Virus record (IMG/VR): IMGVR_UViG_3300000117_009450
Coordinates: 5,604-43,987 of that record
DNA: 38,384 nt
Strand: one strand, 5' to 3'
Source: a virus
Shown: piece by piece, positions 16,945 through 26,700 of the stretch
How the letters are laid out: the number at the start of each line of letters is the position of its first letter
Position numbering within the stretch: the first letter of the stretch is position 1
Translations under genes and position numbers: made by a program
The notes under the pieces: model-generated
Seen by the model: only the letters and a program-made list of their open reading frames with translations
What the model was told of the DNA's origin: nothing
The model's database searches: none

Positions 16945-17007
16945 TTTAAAAGCCTTGGTGTATTTACAAATTAACAACCTTATTTCGTTTGCTAACGGGA
17001 GATCAAA

Positions 17008-18192
17008 ATGCCAACCAATAATAGAGTCTTTTACGCTACACAGCTAATTCACTTAAATCCACAAAATACAGACGGTTCAGCAGTTTCAAGTCAAAACTAT
17101 ACGCCTAGATCTGTACAAAGTGTGGGAATTACAACAAATTTTAATCTTACAGAAGTTTTTAGTGTCGGTCAGTTAGAAGTTTATGATCAGCCAGAAGATT
17201 TGCCAGAAATTGAAGTAACAATGAATAAGGTTTTGGATGGCACTCCTCTTTTATACCATCTTTGTTTAGCGGGTGATACAGCAAGTAGTTCTAGCATTGC
17301 TGGTGGTATTAATAAATCTCTTACAGAAATTGGCAATAATAGGGTTAATTTTTCTCTCGGCGTTTTTTCAGACACAAATACTGCAGCTACAGGCACTCCC
17401 GACAGTTTTGTAACTTGTAGCGGCATGTATCTATCTAGTTTCACTTACACGTTTGGTGTTGATGATAACTTTACAGAAGATATTACTCTTGTAGGTAACA
17501 GTAAAATTTGGTCAACAGGTGATAGAACCGGTTTTACAGACTTCCATGCTGCTAAGACAGGCAGTGCTGGCAATTTGTTTAATGCTGTATTTGGTGGAGC
17601 TGGTCGTAGCTCACAGCATACTGCTAGAAGAATGAATATCGATTATGCTGCTTCTGTTTTCCCAGAAGGTAGTGGTGGTATTAATCGTCCTGGTGCCGAT
17701 AAGGGATATAATGATGATGCTGGTACTGGTGGTTCTAAACCATATTATCAGAGTGTTACCTTAAGTAGTGACCTTGGTCGTGAAGAAATTAGACAACTTG
17801 GACAGTTTGATCCATACTACCGTTACATTACGTTCCCAACAGAAGTAACATCAGAATTTGAAGTTGTTGCATCTGAAGGCGATTTCTTAGATGCTAGTGA
17901 CTTTGCTGGCGCAAGCGCTTGCACTAGCGCTTTTACACAATTAGCAGAGAAACCTATTCGAATTGTAGTTTGTAGTCCTGGATCAGCAGCAAACACCTCT
18001 TTAGGTTTTGATTTAGGTACAAAAAATAAGGTTACCAGTGTTAACTACGGTGGTGGTGATGCTGGTGGAGATAATGTTGCTGTTAGTTACAGTTTTAGAA
18101 ACTTTAATAGTTTCAAAATTGACGCCAGTGGTGATTATGCTAGTCCTGCATTTAACATTAATTCTAGTGCTGATACCCCACCGGCTAACTAA
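17008..18192 (+). CDS. Major tail (tube) protein
   Basis: A 394-residue β-rich protein with the strongest ribosome site of the tail region (AACGGGAGA). The segment SVQSVGITTNFNLTEVFSVGQLEVYDQPEDLP near residues 31-62, then VDDNFTEDITLVGN near 148 and a C-terminal VSYSFRNFNSFKI, fit a tube protein of the lambda gpV/T4 gp19 fold, enlarged by insertions (about 170-260, Gly-rich) that may be exposed on the tail surface. No sheath gene lies before or after it, and tail chaperone genes and the tape measure follow, supporting siphovirus morphology. C-ending codons are enriched as in the capsid gene, consistent with abundance. Confidence 0.8.
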   Translation: MPTNNRVFYATQLIHLNPQNTDGSAVSSQNYTPRSVQSVGITTNFNLTEVFSVGQLEVYDQPEDLPEIEVTMNKVLDGTPLLYHLCLAGDTASSSSIAGGINKSLTEIGNNRVNFSLGVFSDTNTAATGTPDSFVTCSGMYLSSFTYTFGVDDNFTEDITLVGNSKIWSTGDRTGFTDFHAAKTGSAGNLFNAVFGGAGRSSQHTARRMNIDYAASVFPEGSGGINRPGADKGYNDDAGTGGSKPYYQSVTLSSDLGREEIRQLGQFDPYYRYITFPTEVTSEFEVVASEGDFLDASDFAGASACTSAFTQLAEKPIRIVVCSPGSAANTSLGFDLGTKNKVTSVNYGGGDAGGDNVAVSYSFRNFNSFKIDASGDYASPAFNINSSADTPPAN

Positions 18193-18222
18193 TTAAATAA
18201 CAACAATAAAGTAAGGATTTTT

Positions 18223-18378
18223 ATGGAAGAACAACTTTATTCATTATTAGGAAAGCTTTATGTAGAAGCTCTAAACTCCCAAAAGGTAATAGAGCTTCTG
18301 CAAAACAAGCTACAAGAAAAAGAAAAGACCATACAGGAATTACAAGGCAAAAAATCTCAAGAAGTTTTGAATGACTAA
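18223..18378 (+). CDS. Small coiled-coil protein between tube and chaperone genes
   Basis: A 51-residue protein, MEEQLYSLLGKLYVEALNSQ at the start, with a good AAGGA site seven bases before the ATG. It is predicted by eye as one continuous helix with heptad spacing and many Gln, Glu and Lys residues, ending KSQEVLND. Its stop overlaps the next gene's start by eight bases. Small coiled-coil proteins with this beginning recur beside tail genes of aquatic phages. It may help assemble the tail tube or hold the chaperone; that is inference. Gene-length cutoffs would easily miss it. Confidence 0.6.
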   Translation: MEEQLYSLLGKLYVEALNSQKVIELLQNKLQEKEKTIQELQGKKSQEVLND

Positions 18379-19438
18379 TGAACAGATTGATCTTTTACTA
18401 AACAGGATACTAAGTGGCAGTTTAATTTTTTTCTATAACGATGAAGAATATGAATTAAAATGCCCAAGCCCCAAACTAAAGTACCAATCTTGTATTGTGT
18501 ATGATCAAATTTTGTCAGATGAAAAATACAACACTTGGATAAAAGAGGAATATATGAGTAGGATGATGATTACATTAGGTTTATGGGATAAAGATTCGGA
18601 TAAAATGATTATAACATTAGAAAAAAAGATAGAAGACTTAAAACTAAAACTATACGAAAGTCTTAAAAGACCAGATCAGTTTAAGATTAATAAAAGGGCC
18701 ATAAAAGACTCTAGGAGGTCATTAAATAAATTAAATAATATTAAGGCTAATTTTAGAAATAACACCTTAGAAGGATATGCAGAGTCTATTAAAAGTGAGT
18801 ATATTTTATATCATACAATATACAAAGACAATGAAAGACTTTTCCCACGACCATTTTCTAATAAAGACAATGATGTATCGTATGCCCTATTTAATAATTT
18901 AATTCAGGAAATATATAAAAACTCTACAACTATGGAAGATATGAAAGAGTTAGCTAGAAGTGGACAGTGGAGAGCCTATTGGAATTGTAGTAAAGAAAAT
19001 ATTTTCCCTAAAACTGCTACAGAATGGACAGATGATCAAAGGCTTTTAGTTAGCTTTACTAGAATGTATGATAACGTTCATGAACATCCAGAATGTCCTG
19101 ATGAAAAGGTTATTAACGATGATGATGTTTTAGACGGTTGGTTTATTTATCAGAAAAAGAAAAGAGAAAGAGAAAAGAAAGAAAACAAAAGCAACAGATC
19201 TTTTCAAAGTGGTAGCAGCAGAAATATGGATAGGGCTCAAGAAGTATTTTTAACACCTAATGAAGACCAAAGCGTTGAAGAAATTATGGACTTAAATGAT
19301 ACGGGTTCTAAAATTAAGATTAAGGAAAGAATGAATTTTATTAAACAAAAAGGAGAGGTTAAAGAAGCTGAGTTACCAGATGTACAAATAGATTTAGCAA
19401 ACCAAAGAGCAGAAATGATGAGGTCAAGGAAACGATGA
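18371..19438 (+). CDS. Putative tail assembly protein
   Basis: A 355-residue, highly charged, mostly helical protein. It begins MTNEQIDLLLNRILSGSLIF and contains a long Lys-rich helix (about 85-140), LARSGQWRAYWNCSKENIF near residue 195, a conserved-looking VINDDDVLDGWFIYQKKKRE near 245, and a basic C-terminus ending RAEMMRSRKR. Position between tube and tape measure, overlap with both neighbours, and composition suggest a tail-assembly chaperone rather than a virion component. It overlaps the next gene by ATGA with AAGGA just upstream. No nuclease or ATPase motif is visible. Moderate certainty that it acts in tail assembly. Confidence 0.5.
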   Translation: MTNEQIDLLLNRILSGSLIFFYNDEEYELKCPSPKLKYQSCIVYDQILSDEKYNTWIKEEYMSRMMITLGLWDKDSDKMIITLEKKIEDLKLKLYESLKRPDQFKINKRAIKDSRRSLNKLNNIKANFRNNTLEGYAESIKSEYILYHTIYKDNERLFPRPFSNKDNDVSYALFNNLIQEIYKNSTTMEDMKELARSGQWRAYWNCSKENIFPKTATEWTDDQRLLVSFTRMYDNVHEHPECPDEKVINDDDVLDGWFIYQKKKREREKKENKSNRSFQSGSSRNMDRAQEVFLTPNEDQSVEEIMDLNDTGSKIKIKERMNFIKQKGEVKEAELPDVQIDLANQRAEMMRSRKR

Positions 19439-19725
19439 ACAACGACAAACAGCAATTAATATACAATATAGAAAAAAGGTTTAAAACTACTATGATTGGT
19501 AGTTTAGCCCAATTCGAAAAAAGATTCCAACACTTGTGGGAAGATGAAAATATAGATGAAGACAGAAGAGAATACTATAGTGAATTATGGCAAGATACTA
19601 GGGATGAAGTCTTGAATAATGGTAACCATCAGTCTAGATCAGCGCTAAAAGATTTAAAAACCTATCTTTTTCCAAACACTATAAAAAACAATTATAAGTT
19701 TTATTTCAAAGAAGGAGATGAGTAA
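19435..19725 (+). CDS. Small tail-region protein
   Basis: A 96-residue helical protein containing FKTTMIGSLAQFEKRFQHLW and a WQDTRDEVLNNGNHQSR motif, both of which I associate with conserved small proteins near phage tail-assembly genes. It overlaps the preceding gene by ATGA and ends one base before the next start, so all three are probably translated together. No metal site or membrane segment is seen. Role in tail assembly is inferred from place. Confidence 0.55.
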   Translation: MNNDKQQLIYNIEKRFKTTMIGSLAQFEKRFQHLWEDENIDEDRREYYSELWQDTRDEVLNNGNHQSRSALKDLKTYLFPNTIKNNYKFYFKEGDE

Positions 19726-19726
19726 T

Positions 19727-20626
19727 ATGGACACTAAATCATTTAAGGTTGAAGTAGATGGAGAAGAAAAAGAATTTGTTATTCGCACTCCTTCATTACA
19801 AGATCAAAGAGAAGCCCAAAAGGTTTACAATCAAGCATTTACGGATGCTATTAAGAGTAAAGCTGTTGTTAGAGCCAGATTGGACGATCTACTCAAAGAA
19901 CAGGGACTATGGGATGATGAAAAGCAAGTTAAATTTGATACACTACAGAAAGAGATTAGTGAATCAGAAGCCAGGTTAGCTAAAGGAGGCTTTAGTTTAA
20001 AAGATGCTAGAAATGTAGCTATTCACATAAAAGAGCTTAGGGCTGAAATGCGCGACCTTATAAGCGTAAGAACTAGCCTTGACAACCATAGTGCAGAAGG
20101 ACAAGCTGATAATCAGAGATTTAATTACTTAGTGTCTGCTTGTGTGGTGTATAAAGAAGATAATAATAAGAAGTATTTTAATAGTATGGAAGATTATTTA
20201 GAAAAGGCTACAGACCCTGTAGCTATATTGGGTGCGCAACATTTGGCAAATATGCTTTATGGTTTAGATAATGACTATGAATCAAATTTACCAGAAAATA
20301 AATTTTTGAAAAAGTACAAATTTGTAGACTCAGAATTTAGATATATTAATAAAGAAGGTAAGACAACAGATAAAGACGGAAAGCTGGTTGACAGCGAAGG
20401 TAGATATATAGACGCAGAAGGTAATTTTATTGATAAATATGGTAACCGTGTGGATGGAGAAGGAGAATACGTTGCAGAATTTGAACCTTTTTTGGATGAC
20501 GAGGGCAATCCTGTTGTTGCTGATGAAGAAGAGACAGCCGCTTCTTCCGAATCCCAAGAAAAATCCGAAGACAAACCCAAAAAATCCACAAGGGCCAAAA
20601 AATCTCCCAAGGCCGCTGCAGAATAG
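19727..20626 (+). CDS. Tail assembly chaperone-like protein with heptapeptide repeat
   Basis: A 299-residue protein. AAGGAG lies nine bases before the ATG at 19727, whereas the in-frame ATG at 19718 directly abuts that site, so the later start is chosen. Residues 1-195 match a chaperone-like protein common in aquatic tailed phages: RTPSLQDQREAQKVYNQAF, LDDLLKEQGLWDDEKQ and SLDNHSAEGQADNQRFNYLV. Residues 200-262 form nine tandem seven-residue units (VDSEGRY, IDAEGNF, IDKYGNR and others). The end is Glu/Ser- then Lys-rich (KKSTRAKKSPKAAAE). It lies directly before the tape measure, the place of G/GT-type chaperones that coat the tape measure during tail assembly. No canonical -1 slippery heptamer was found. 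Confidence 0.65.
   Translation: MDTKSFKVEVDGEEKEFVIRTPSLQDQREAQKVYNQAFTDAIKSKAVVRARLDDLLKEQGLWDDEKQVKFDTLQKEISESEARLAKGGFSLKDARNVAIHIKELRAEMRDLISVRTSLDNHSAEGQADNQRFNYLVSACVVYKEDNNKKYFNSMEDYLEKATDPVAILGAQHLANMLYGLDNDYESNLPENKFLKKYKFVDSEFRYINKEGKTTDKDGKLVDSEGRYIDAEGNFIDKYGNRVDGEGEYVAEFEPFLDDEGNPVVADEEETAASSESQEKSEDKPKKSTRAKKSPKAAAE
20324..20512 (+). repeat. Nine-unit 21-base (heptapeptide) tandem repeat
   Basis: Nine consecutive seven-residue units follow the pattern [VIT]-[DN]-x-[E/D]-G-x-x: VDSEFRY, INKEGKT, TDKDGKL, VDSEGRY, IDAEGNF, IDKYGNR, VDGEGEY, VAEFEPF, LDDEGNP. Units 1 and 8 are degenerate. DNA copies are strongly diverged, so selection holds the protein pattern. Confidence 0.8.
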
Positions 20627-20658
20627 CAATTGTGTTTTAAATATTGTGTTTCACAAGA

Positions 20659-20700
20659 ACCCTCTAGCTCATGTATGTGTGCTAGGGGGTATCTGCTTTT
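20659..20700 (+). terminator. Hairpin before tape measure gene, possible weak terminator
   Basis: A 10-base-pair stem (20659-20668 with 20681-20690, one T-G wobble) encloses a 12-base loop and is followed by CTGCTTTT. The T run is short, so it may attenuate rather than stop transcription, or act as an mRNA structure between the chaperone stop and the tape measure start. Confidence 0.5.
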
Positions 20701-20714
20701 AGGACTAAAACAAT

Positions 20715-23700
20715 ATGGCTAATGCTTTTAACTTAACTGCTCAAATCAATATCAGAGGACCATCCAATGTTAATAAGGTTGTGTCTGGTATTCAGAAACA
20801 ATTAAATGGTCTTAATGCTAATGTTAATCTTGGTATTAATAGGAGTACAACCAAAACTCTTGCGGCCGCTAATAAACAATTACAAGCAATTAATGCTAAT
20901 TTAAATAAAGTTGCTGGTTCTGCTACTAGAGCAAATACTTCTATGGCTCAGTTTGCTAAAAGCGCGAACAGTTTGGGTGGCACAGGTAATGTAGCTAGTA
21001 AAATTAATAGTGCTAGTAAAGCAACACAACAGCTGGGTAAAAATGCTAAGATTAGTTTTAAAGATATTAAACTGGCTCGTACAGAAATAGAAGAGTTTGG
21101 TAGACAATCGGCTTTGGCTATTAGAAGATTTACTGCTTTTGCTAGTGTTACTAGTGTTATATATGGTGTTAACAATGCTATTAATAGAGCACTAGGAGAC
21201 TTTGTTAAGTTTGATAGACAATTAGTAAGAATTTCTCAGGTTAGTGGTACGGCAGTTAGTAACCTAAAAGGTTTACAGGGTACAATCGGAGATCTTGCGA
21301 CATCTATTGGTGTTTCCAGTTCTAGTCTTGCAGAAATTTCTGTTACTTTAACACAAGCTGGTTTTAGTGTTAGAGAAGTACAAAAAGCCTTGAGAGCTCT
21401 TGCTCTTACAGATGTTGCTCCTACATTTAATAATTTGAACCAAACAGTTGAAGGTAGTATTGCTTTACTCAGACAGTTTAGCATCGGTGCTGGTCAATTA
21501 GAGGCTAGTCTTGGTAGTATTAATGCTGTTGCTGCTAAGTTTGCTGTAGAATCTAGCGATATCATTGCTGCTATTCAGCGTGCCGGTGGTGTGTTTGCTG
21601 CTGCTAGTAGAGGTGTTAGTGAAGGAACAAATGCTTTAAATGAATTTATTGCGGTATTTACTGCTGTTAGGTCTACGACGCGTGAAGGTGCGGAAACTAT
21701 TGCTACTGGTTTAAGAACGATTTTCACTAGATTGCAAAGAGAAAGCACAATAGATGCTCTGAAAGAATTCGGAGTTAGTCTGCAAGATGCACAAGGTAAG
21801 TTTGTTGGAGCATACAAAGCTGTACAGCTATTAAGTGAAGGCTTAGGAGGCTTAGACCCTAGAGATATACGTTTTAGTAAAATTGTAGAAGAGTTGGGTG
21901 GATTTAGACAAATTGGTAAGGTTATTCCTCTTATTGGACAGTTCGCAACAGCGCAAAAGGCTTTGTCTGTAGCAAATCAAGGACAGGGTTCTTTAGCAGA
22001 AAGTAATGCTAAGGCTCAAGCAGCTTTGGCTATTCAATTTGCAAGAGTTAGAGAAGAATTTTTAAGACTTGTTAGAGATGTTGCTGGCACAGATAGCTTC
22101 AAGGGTCTTGTTACTCAAGCCCTAAATTTAGCTAGTGCTTTAATTAAAGTAGCAGATTCTGTTAAAGGTATTGTTCCTATTCTTGGCTTGCTTGCTGCTG
22201 CTCGTGGAGCTTCTGCTATAACACAATTTGGTAGAGGTTTTGGTGGTGGACTCAGAAGAACTCAAGGCTTTGCTAGTGGGGGTACGGTTCCTGGTAGTGG
22301 TAATACAGATAGTGTTCCAGCGATGCTTACTCCTGGTGAGTTTGTTCTTAGAAAAAGTTCTGTAAGAGCTATCGGTACTGAAAAACTACACAAGATGAAT
22401 AAATTTAGCGGAGGAAGTTTGGTTAAACAAACACAGTTTACAAGAACTGGAAAGTTTCTGTCTAACACTTATGGTTCGTTAAGAAAAAAAGTAGACCCAA
22501 AAGCAAAATACTCAGCTGATATCAACCCAATTCCGGTACCAACAGCAACTGTTTTACCTAGTATGAAAGCTAGAGCATCTAAGAAACCTGGTATGTATCA
22601 TTGGGAAAATTTCGAAAAAGCTGTTGCTTCAAAATATGGTTTACAAGCTGCTGGTGGCAGAAGTTTTTTAGATTATCCTGGGTCTTTAGGAGAGGCTAAG
22701 TTTTTGAAAAAGGGTGCTACTTATGCAAATGACAAAGAGACAGGATTTTTAAAGGGAAACAACAACCAAACAATGCTTGCTAAGTATGTAGGGCACATGC
22801 TTAATAAAGGACAATATGCTCCTGGAGAAGTTGATGTTTATTATCCTGAAAATATAAATGAGATTAGAAAAAATCTCCCAAAGCCAAAAAGAGAAGCAAC
22901 CGGCGGAAGTATACAAGATACAGTACCGGCAATGTTGACGCCCGGTGAATTTGTAATGAATAAGAAAAGCGCCAAAGCTGTTGGTTATGGTAATCTAAGA
23001 AAGATGAATACTAGACCACAAGGTTTTAATAAGGGCGGTGTTGTTGGTTTTAATACTGGTGGCTTAGCAGCTATGAAGGGTAGAGGAGGAACTATTGACA
23101 TTAGTTCATTTAACTCTCAATTAGCTGGCTTAGAAAACGCTTTTGCTAGTATGGGTGCTCCTGTAGATCAATTAACTAATGCTGTGATGAAAAATGGTAA
23201 AGTTAGCTATAATTCATATAGAGCGTTAATCAGACAATCCAAAGCCAATATCGATCTTGCAAGATCTAGCGCTAAAACTAGTGATGACTTGAAAAAAGTT
23301 GCAGCTATGGAAAAACAATTGATGGCAATTAGGAAAAAGGGTGCTGCTCAAGCAAGAGGCGGCGGAGGCGGAGGTGCTGCATTAGCTAAAATGTTTGATC
23401 CCCAAAGTATGTTTTATTTTACTGCTGCTCTTGGTAGCGCATCTGTTGGTTTAGAAAGTTTTGACACGGCAGTAACAACGGGCATATCAACAACAATCAA
23501 CTCATTATTGGCTATGGGATTAACTGTTTCAACTGCCGTTCAAACATTTAGTGCTTTATCGACCGCTCTTGCGGGTACAAGAATAGCTTCTATAGCTGCA
23601 AGTCTTGGACTTACTGGCGTTGGTGCTGTATTAGGTCCGATTACAATAACTATGGGTGTTCTTGCGGCTGCTGTTGCTGGCACTATTGCTATTTTTCAAG

Positions 23701-26700
23701 GACTCGATGCTGCAGCAAAAAAACGTTTAGAGCAAGAGCGCAAACAGGCTCAATCTGGTTTAGACACTGCCGCTACTAGAACAACAAAAGCTTTAGAAAA
23801 ACTATCAAAAGAAGCAAGTGCTGTCAATTTCCAAGAAGCTATTGGGGCTGCTGCAAGTCAAGCAGGAGCAAGTGACGCACTAGCAAGGACCACATTAACA
23901 GGAGTAAGTCAAGATAGACAAAACGTTTCTCTTGAAAATCCTTCAAGTTTTAAGAGATGGGCAAGAGACGCTGCTGCAAATCTTACTTTTGGTTACGTCG
24001 ACAGTCTACAAGACGCTACTGATAATAACAAAAACAGAGCACAAGAAGCAGCTAAAAAATTAGCAGATATATATGGCAAACAAGCCGCTGCGCAAATGAG
24101 TCTAGCAACAGCAAGATTTAATGCAGGATTTACTTTAGGTGATCTTTCAGGGGACGCAGCAAAAAGAAGACGAGGCGGCACTCTTACAGAAGCAGAAACA
24201 ACAAATGCAGATATATTTGATAGTTTAGTAGAAGCAAGACTTAAATCTGATGAAATATATATACAATCTCAAATAAAAGCAGCAGAATCAAATAGACAAT
24301 TAACTACTGCTGAAATTAACCAACACAGAGACAGAGTTAGAAGTCTTGTGGAATTAGATAATAGTGAAGCTAACCTAGCTTCTAAAATCGCAGAAAACGC
24401 TAGGGCTCAAGAAGCAGCTAGACAAATTGCATATCAATTATCTAAAAATTTCATATCATTAAATAATAAAATACAAGCATCTGCTAACATAATAGATGCA
24501 GAAAGTCAAGCTAGACAAAGTTCTATAGAATCTTTAGCTGCTATTGCTGACGGATCCTTGAAAATAGCAGAAGTTGCAGATCGAGCTAGTATTGCTCTTA
24601 ATAATTTAGCTGGAGCAACTCCACAAGAAAGACAACAAGCATTAACTGCAACAAGAAATAATTTAACTTCTGTTTTGGGACGAGATAGGGCTAATGAAAT
24701 TACTGCTTTGTCAGGTCTAGATGTAGACAGTTTACAATCAGGGGTTGAAGACGTAATTTCAAGAACACCAGTAAACAAGTTGTCTGGAGCAATTCAAGCG
24801 CAATTGGCTGGGGGCGTTGACAGACAATTAGGGCCTGGCGCTTCAGCAGACACAAGAAAACAGTTTAAGGCATTGTCAGAACAAACTGGTAAACAAATAG
24901 AAAACAGAATAAGCGCTCTTAATGCAGACGATCCAGATTATAATAGAAAAAGACAAGCTATTATTGATGAAGAAACAGACAAATTTAATGAAGCACTAGA
25001 GAAAACAACAGATGCAGCAAGAGAAACTGCTACCACTATTAATGATCAATTAAATAAAGCTTTAAATAATTTTGCATCAAATCTCAATCAAGCCGCTGCT
25101 CTTGAAGCAAAAGCTCAAGAACTTAGATATGCAGGAATTAAACAGCAAGAATCAAATAATAATAGAATAAGTCAAATTATGACAAGGGAATCTTCTGTTA
25201 CTCCATCTTCTATTGCTGCTAGAGGACGTAACGAAGCTATGGCTCTGGCTGGAACTACAGACCCAAATAGTATTAAAAACAATATTTTAGCAGGAACAGA
25301 TCGTATCGGACGATTAAGAGAAAGATTAGATGAATCTACAGACCAAGGAGAAAGAAAATTATTAATAGAAGCTATAGATAATGAAACAAGAAGTATCAAC
25401 AATAATAGAAAAGCTTTAGATGTTTTATCAGAAACTACTCAAGAAGTTATAGATTCATTATTAGAAGAAGCAGAAACAAGAAATGCCCTACAAGATGCCA
25501 ATAAACAATTTGCTGATACCTTACTAACATCTGGTCCAGCAGAACTCAAGGCTCTTGATGAGTCTCTTGTTAGGGCTAATCAAAGACTTAATGGATTTAT
25601 TCCACAAGCTGGTGCTAGCGAAAGAAAGAAATTCTTTGAACTGCTCAAATCAACAGGTAGTGTGCGTCAGGCTCAACAGGGCGTAGCTGCTGATATGAGA
25701 AAAACAGATCTTCAAACTTTAGATCAAACAAGAGCTAGTAGAGAACTTCTTTTGTCTAACCAAATTTTTCAGCAGTTAACAGCACAAGGTGTTGATAAAC
25801 AGACAGCTAGTGTACAAGCCGGTCAACAAGCTAGACAAAGAATTAGAGAAGATGACGCTAACATTTATGCACAAATGGGTGGAGAAGCTGGTCTTGGCGC
25901 ACTAGGTCGATCAATAGTTGGCGCTGCTACAGCTACTATGTTTGATCCTCGTAATGATCCTGTTATGGGAGCGCTTGCAGACAGCTTAAATAATCAAGTA
26001 GGTCAACAAGCAGAGTTAAATACTACTTTAGTAAATTTAAACCAAACCCTTGCTGATCTGACTAGGGAAATGGGAGAAGATGCATATCGAAAAAATGTTG
26101 AGTCAATAAATCCAGCAAGAAGAAGTATGGGTGGTTTAATTTATGCTTCTGACGGACAGTATATTAACTTTAAACCTAAAGGTACAGATACAGTACCTGC
26201 AATGCTAACTCCTGGTGAATTTGTTGTTAATCGTCAGGCCACACAAAAGAACATGGGGTTATTACAGTCTATTAATGGTGGTCAGGTTAATACTTATTCT
26301 GGTGGTGGAAAGGTTTCTTATCTTAGAGGTGGTGGTTTTGCTCAAAGAGATACAAATAAAGATGGTGTGATTACTATAGGAGCAGAAGATGCTAGTGGAT
26401 TAAGAGACCCTAATGGTGATGGAAGAATTACATTTGCAGAATATATGGTTGGAGAAGCCAGAACAGATCCTAAGATGAGGGCCGCTGCTGAAAGTATGAA
26501 TAAAGCTTTGAATAAACCTATGAGAAATGCAACAGATTTCTTAAGGGCTGAAGGCGTAGCAGATATGGTTGATACTTTTGGTCCTTCGGCAGAAAGTCTT
26601 GCAACATATCAAAAAATAGAAGATGAAGAGTTCCAGAGATCACTGGATGAATATGATCGAATATACGGAGTAGATGGTAAGGGCGGTATTAAGGATACTG

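Noticed and set aside
16945-17007. Promoter or terminator in the gap before the tail tube gene
   Set aside because: No stem with a T run and no convincing -10/-35 pair could be found; only the strong ribosome site is supported.
20430-20702. Possible programmed frameshift at the end of the chaperone-like gene (A-rich CCCAAAAAATCC and GCCAAAAAATC runs with an open alternative frame up to the hairpin)
   Set aside because: The A-runs do not form an in-phase X-XXY-YYZ heptamer, the -1 frame stops within a few codons after the gene, and the open frame needs a +1 or -2 shift; its product is only a low-complexity shadow.
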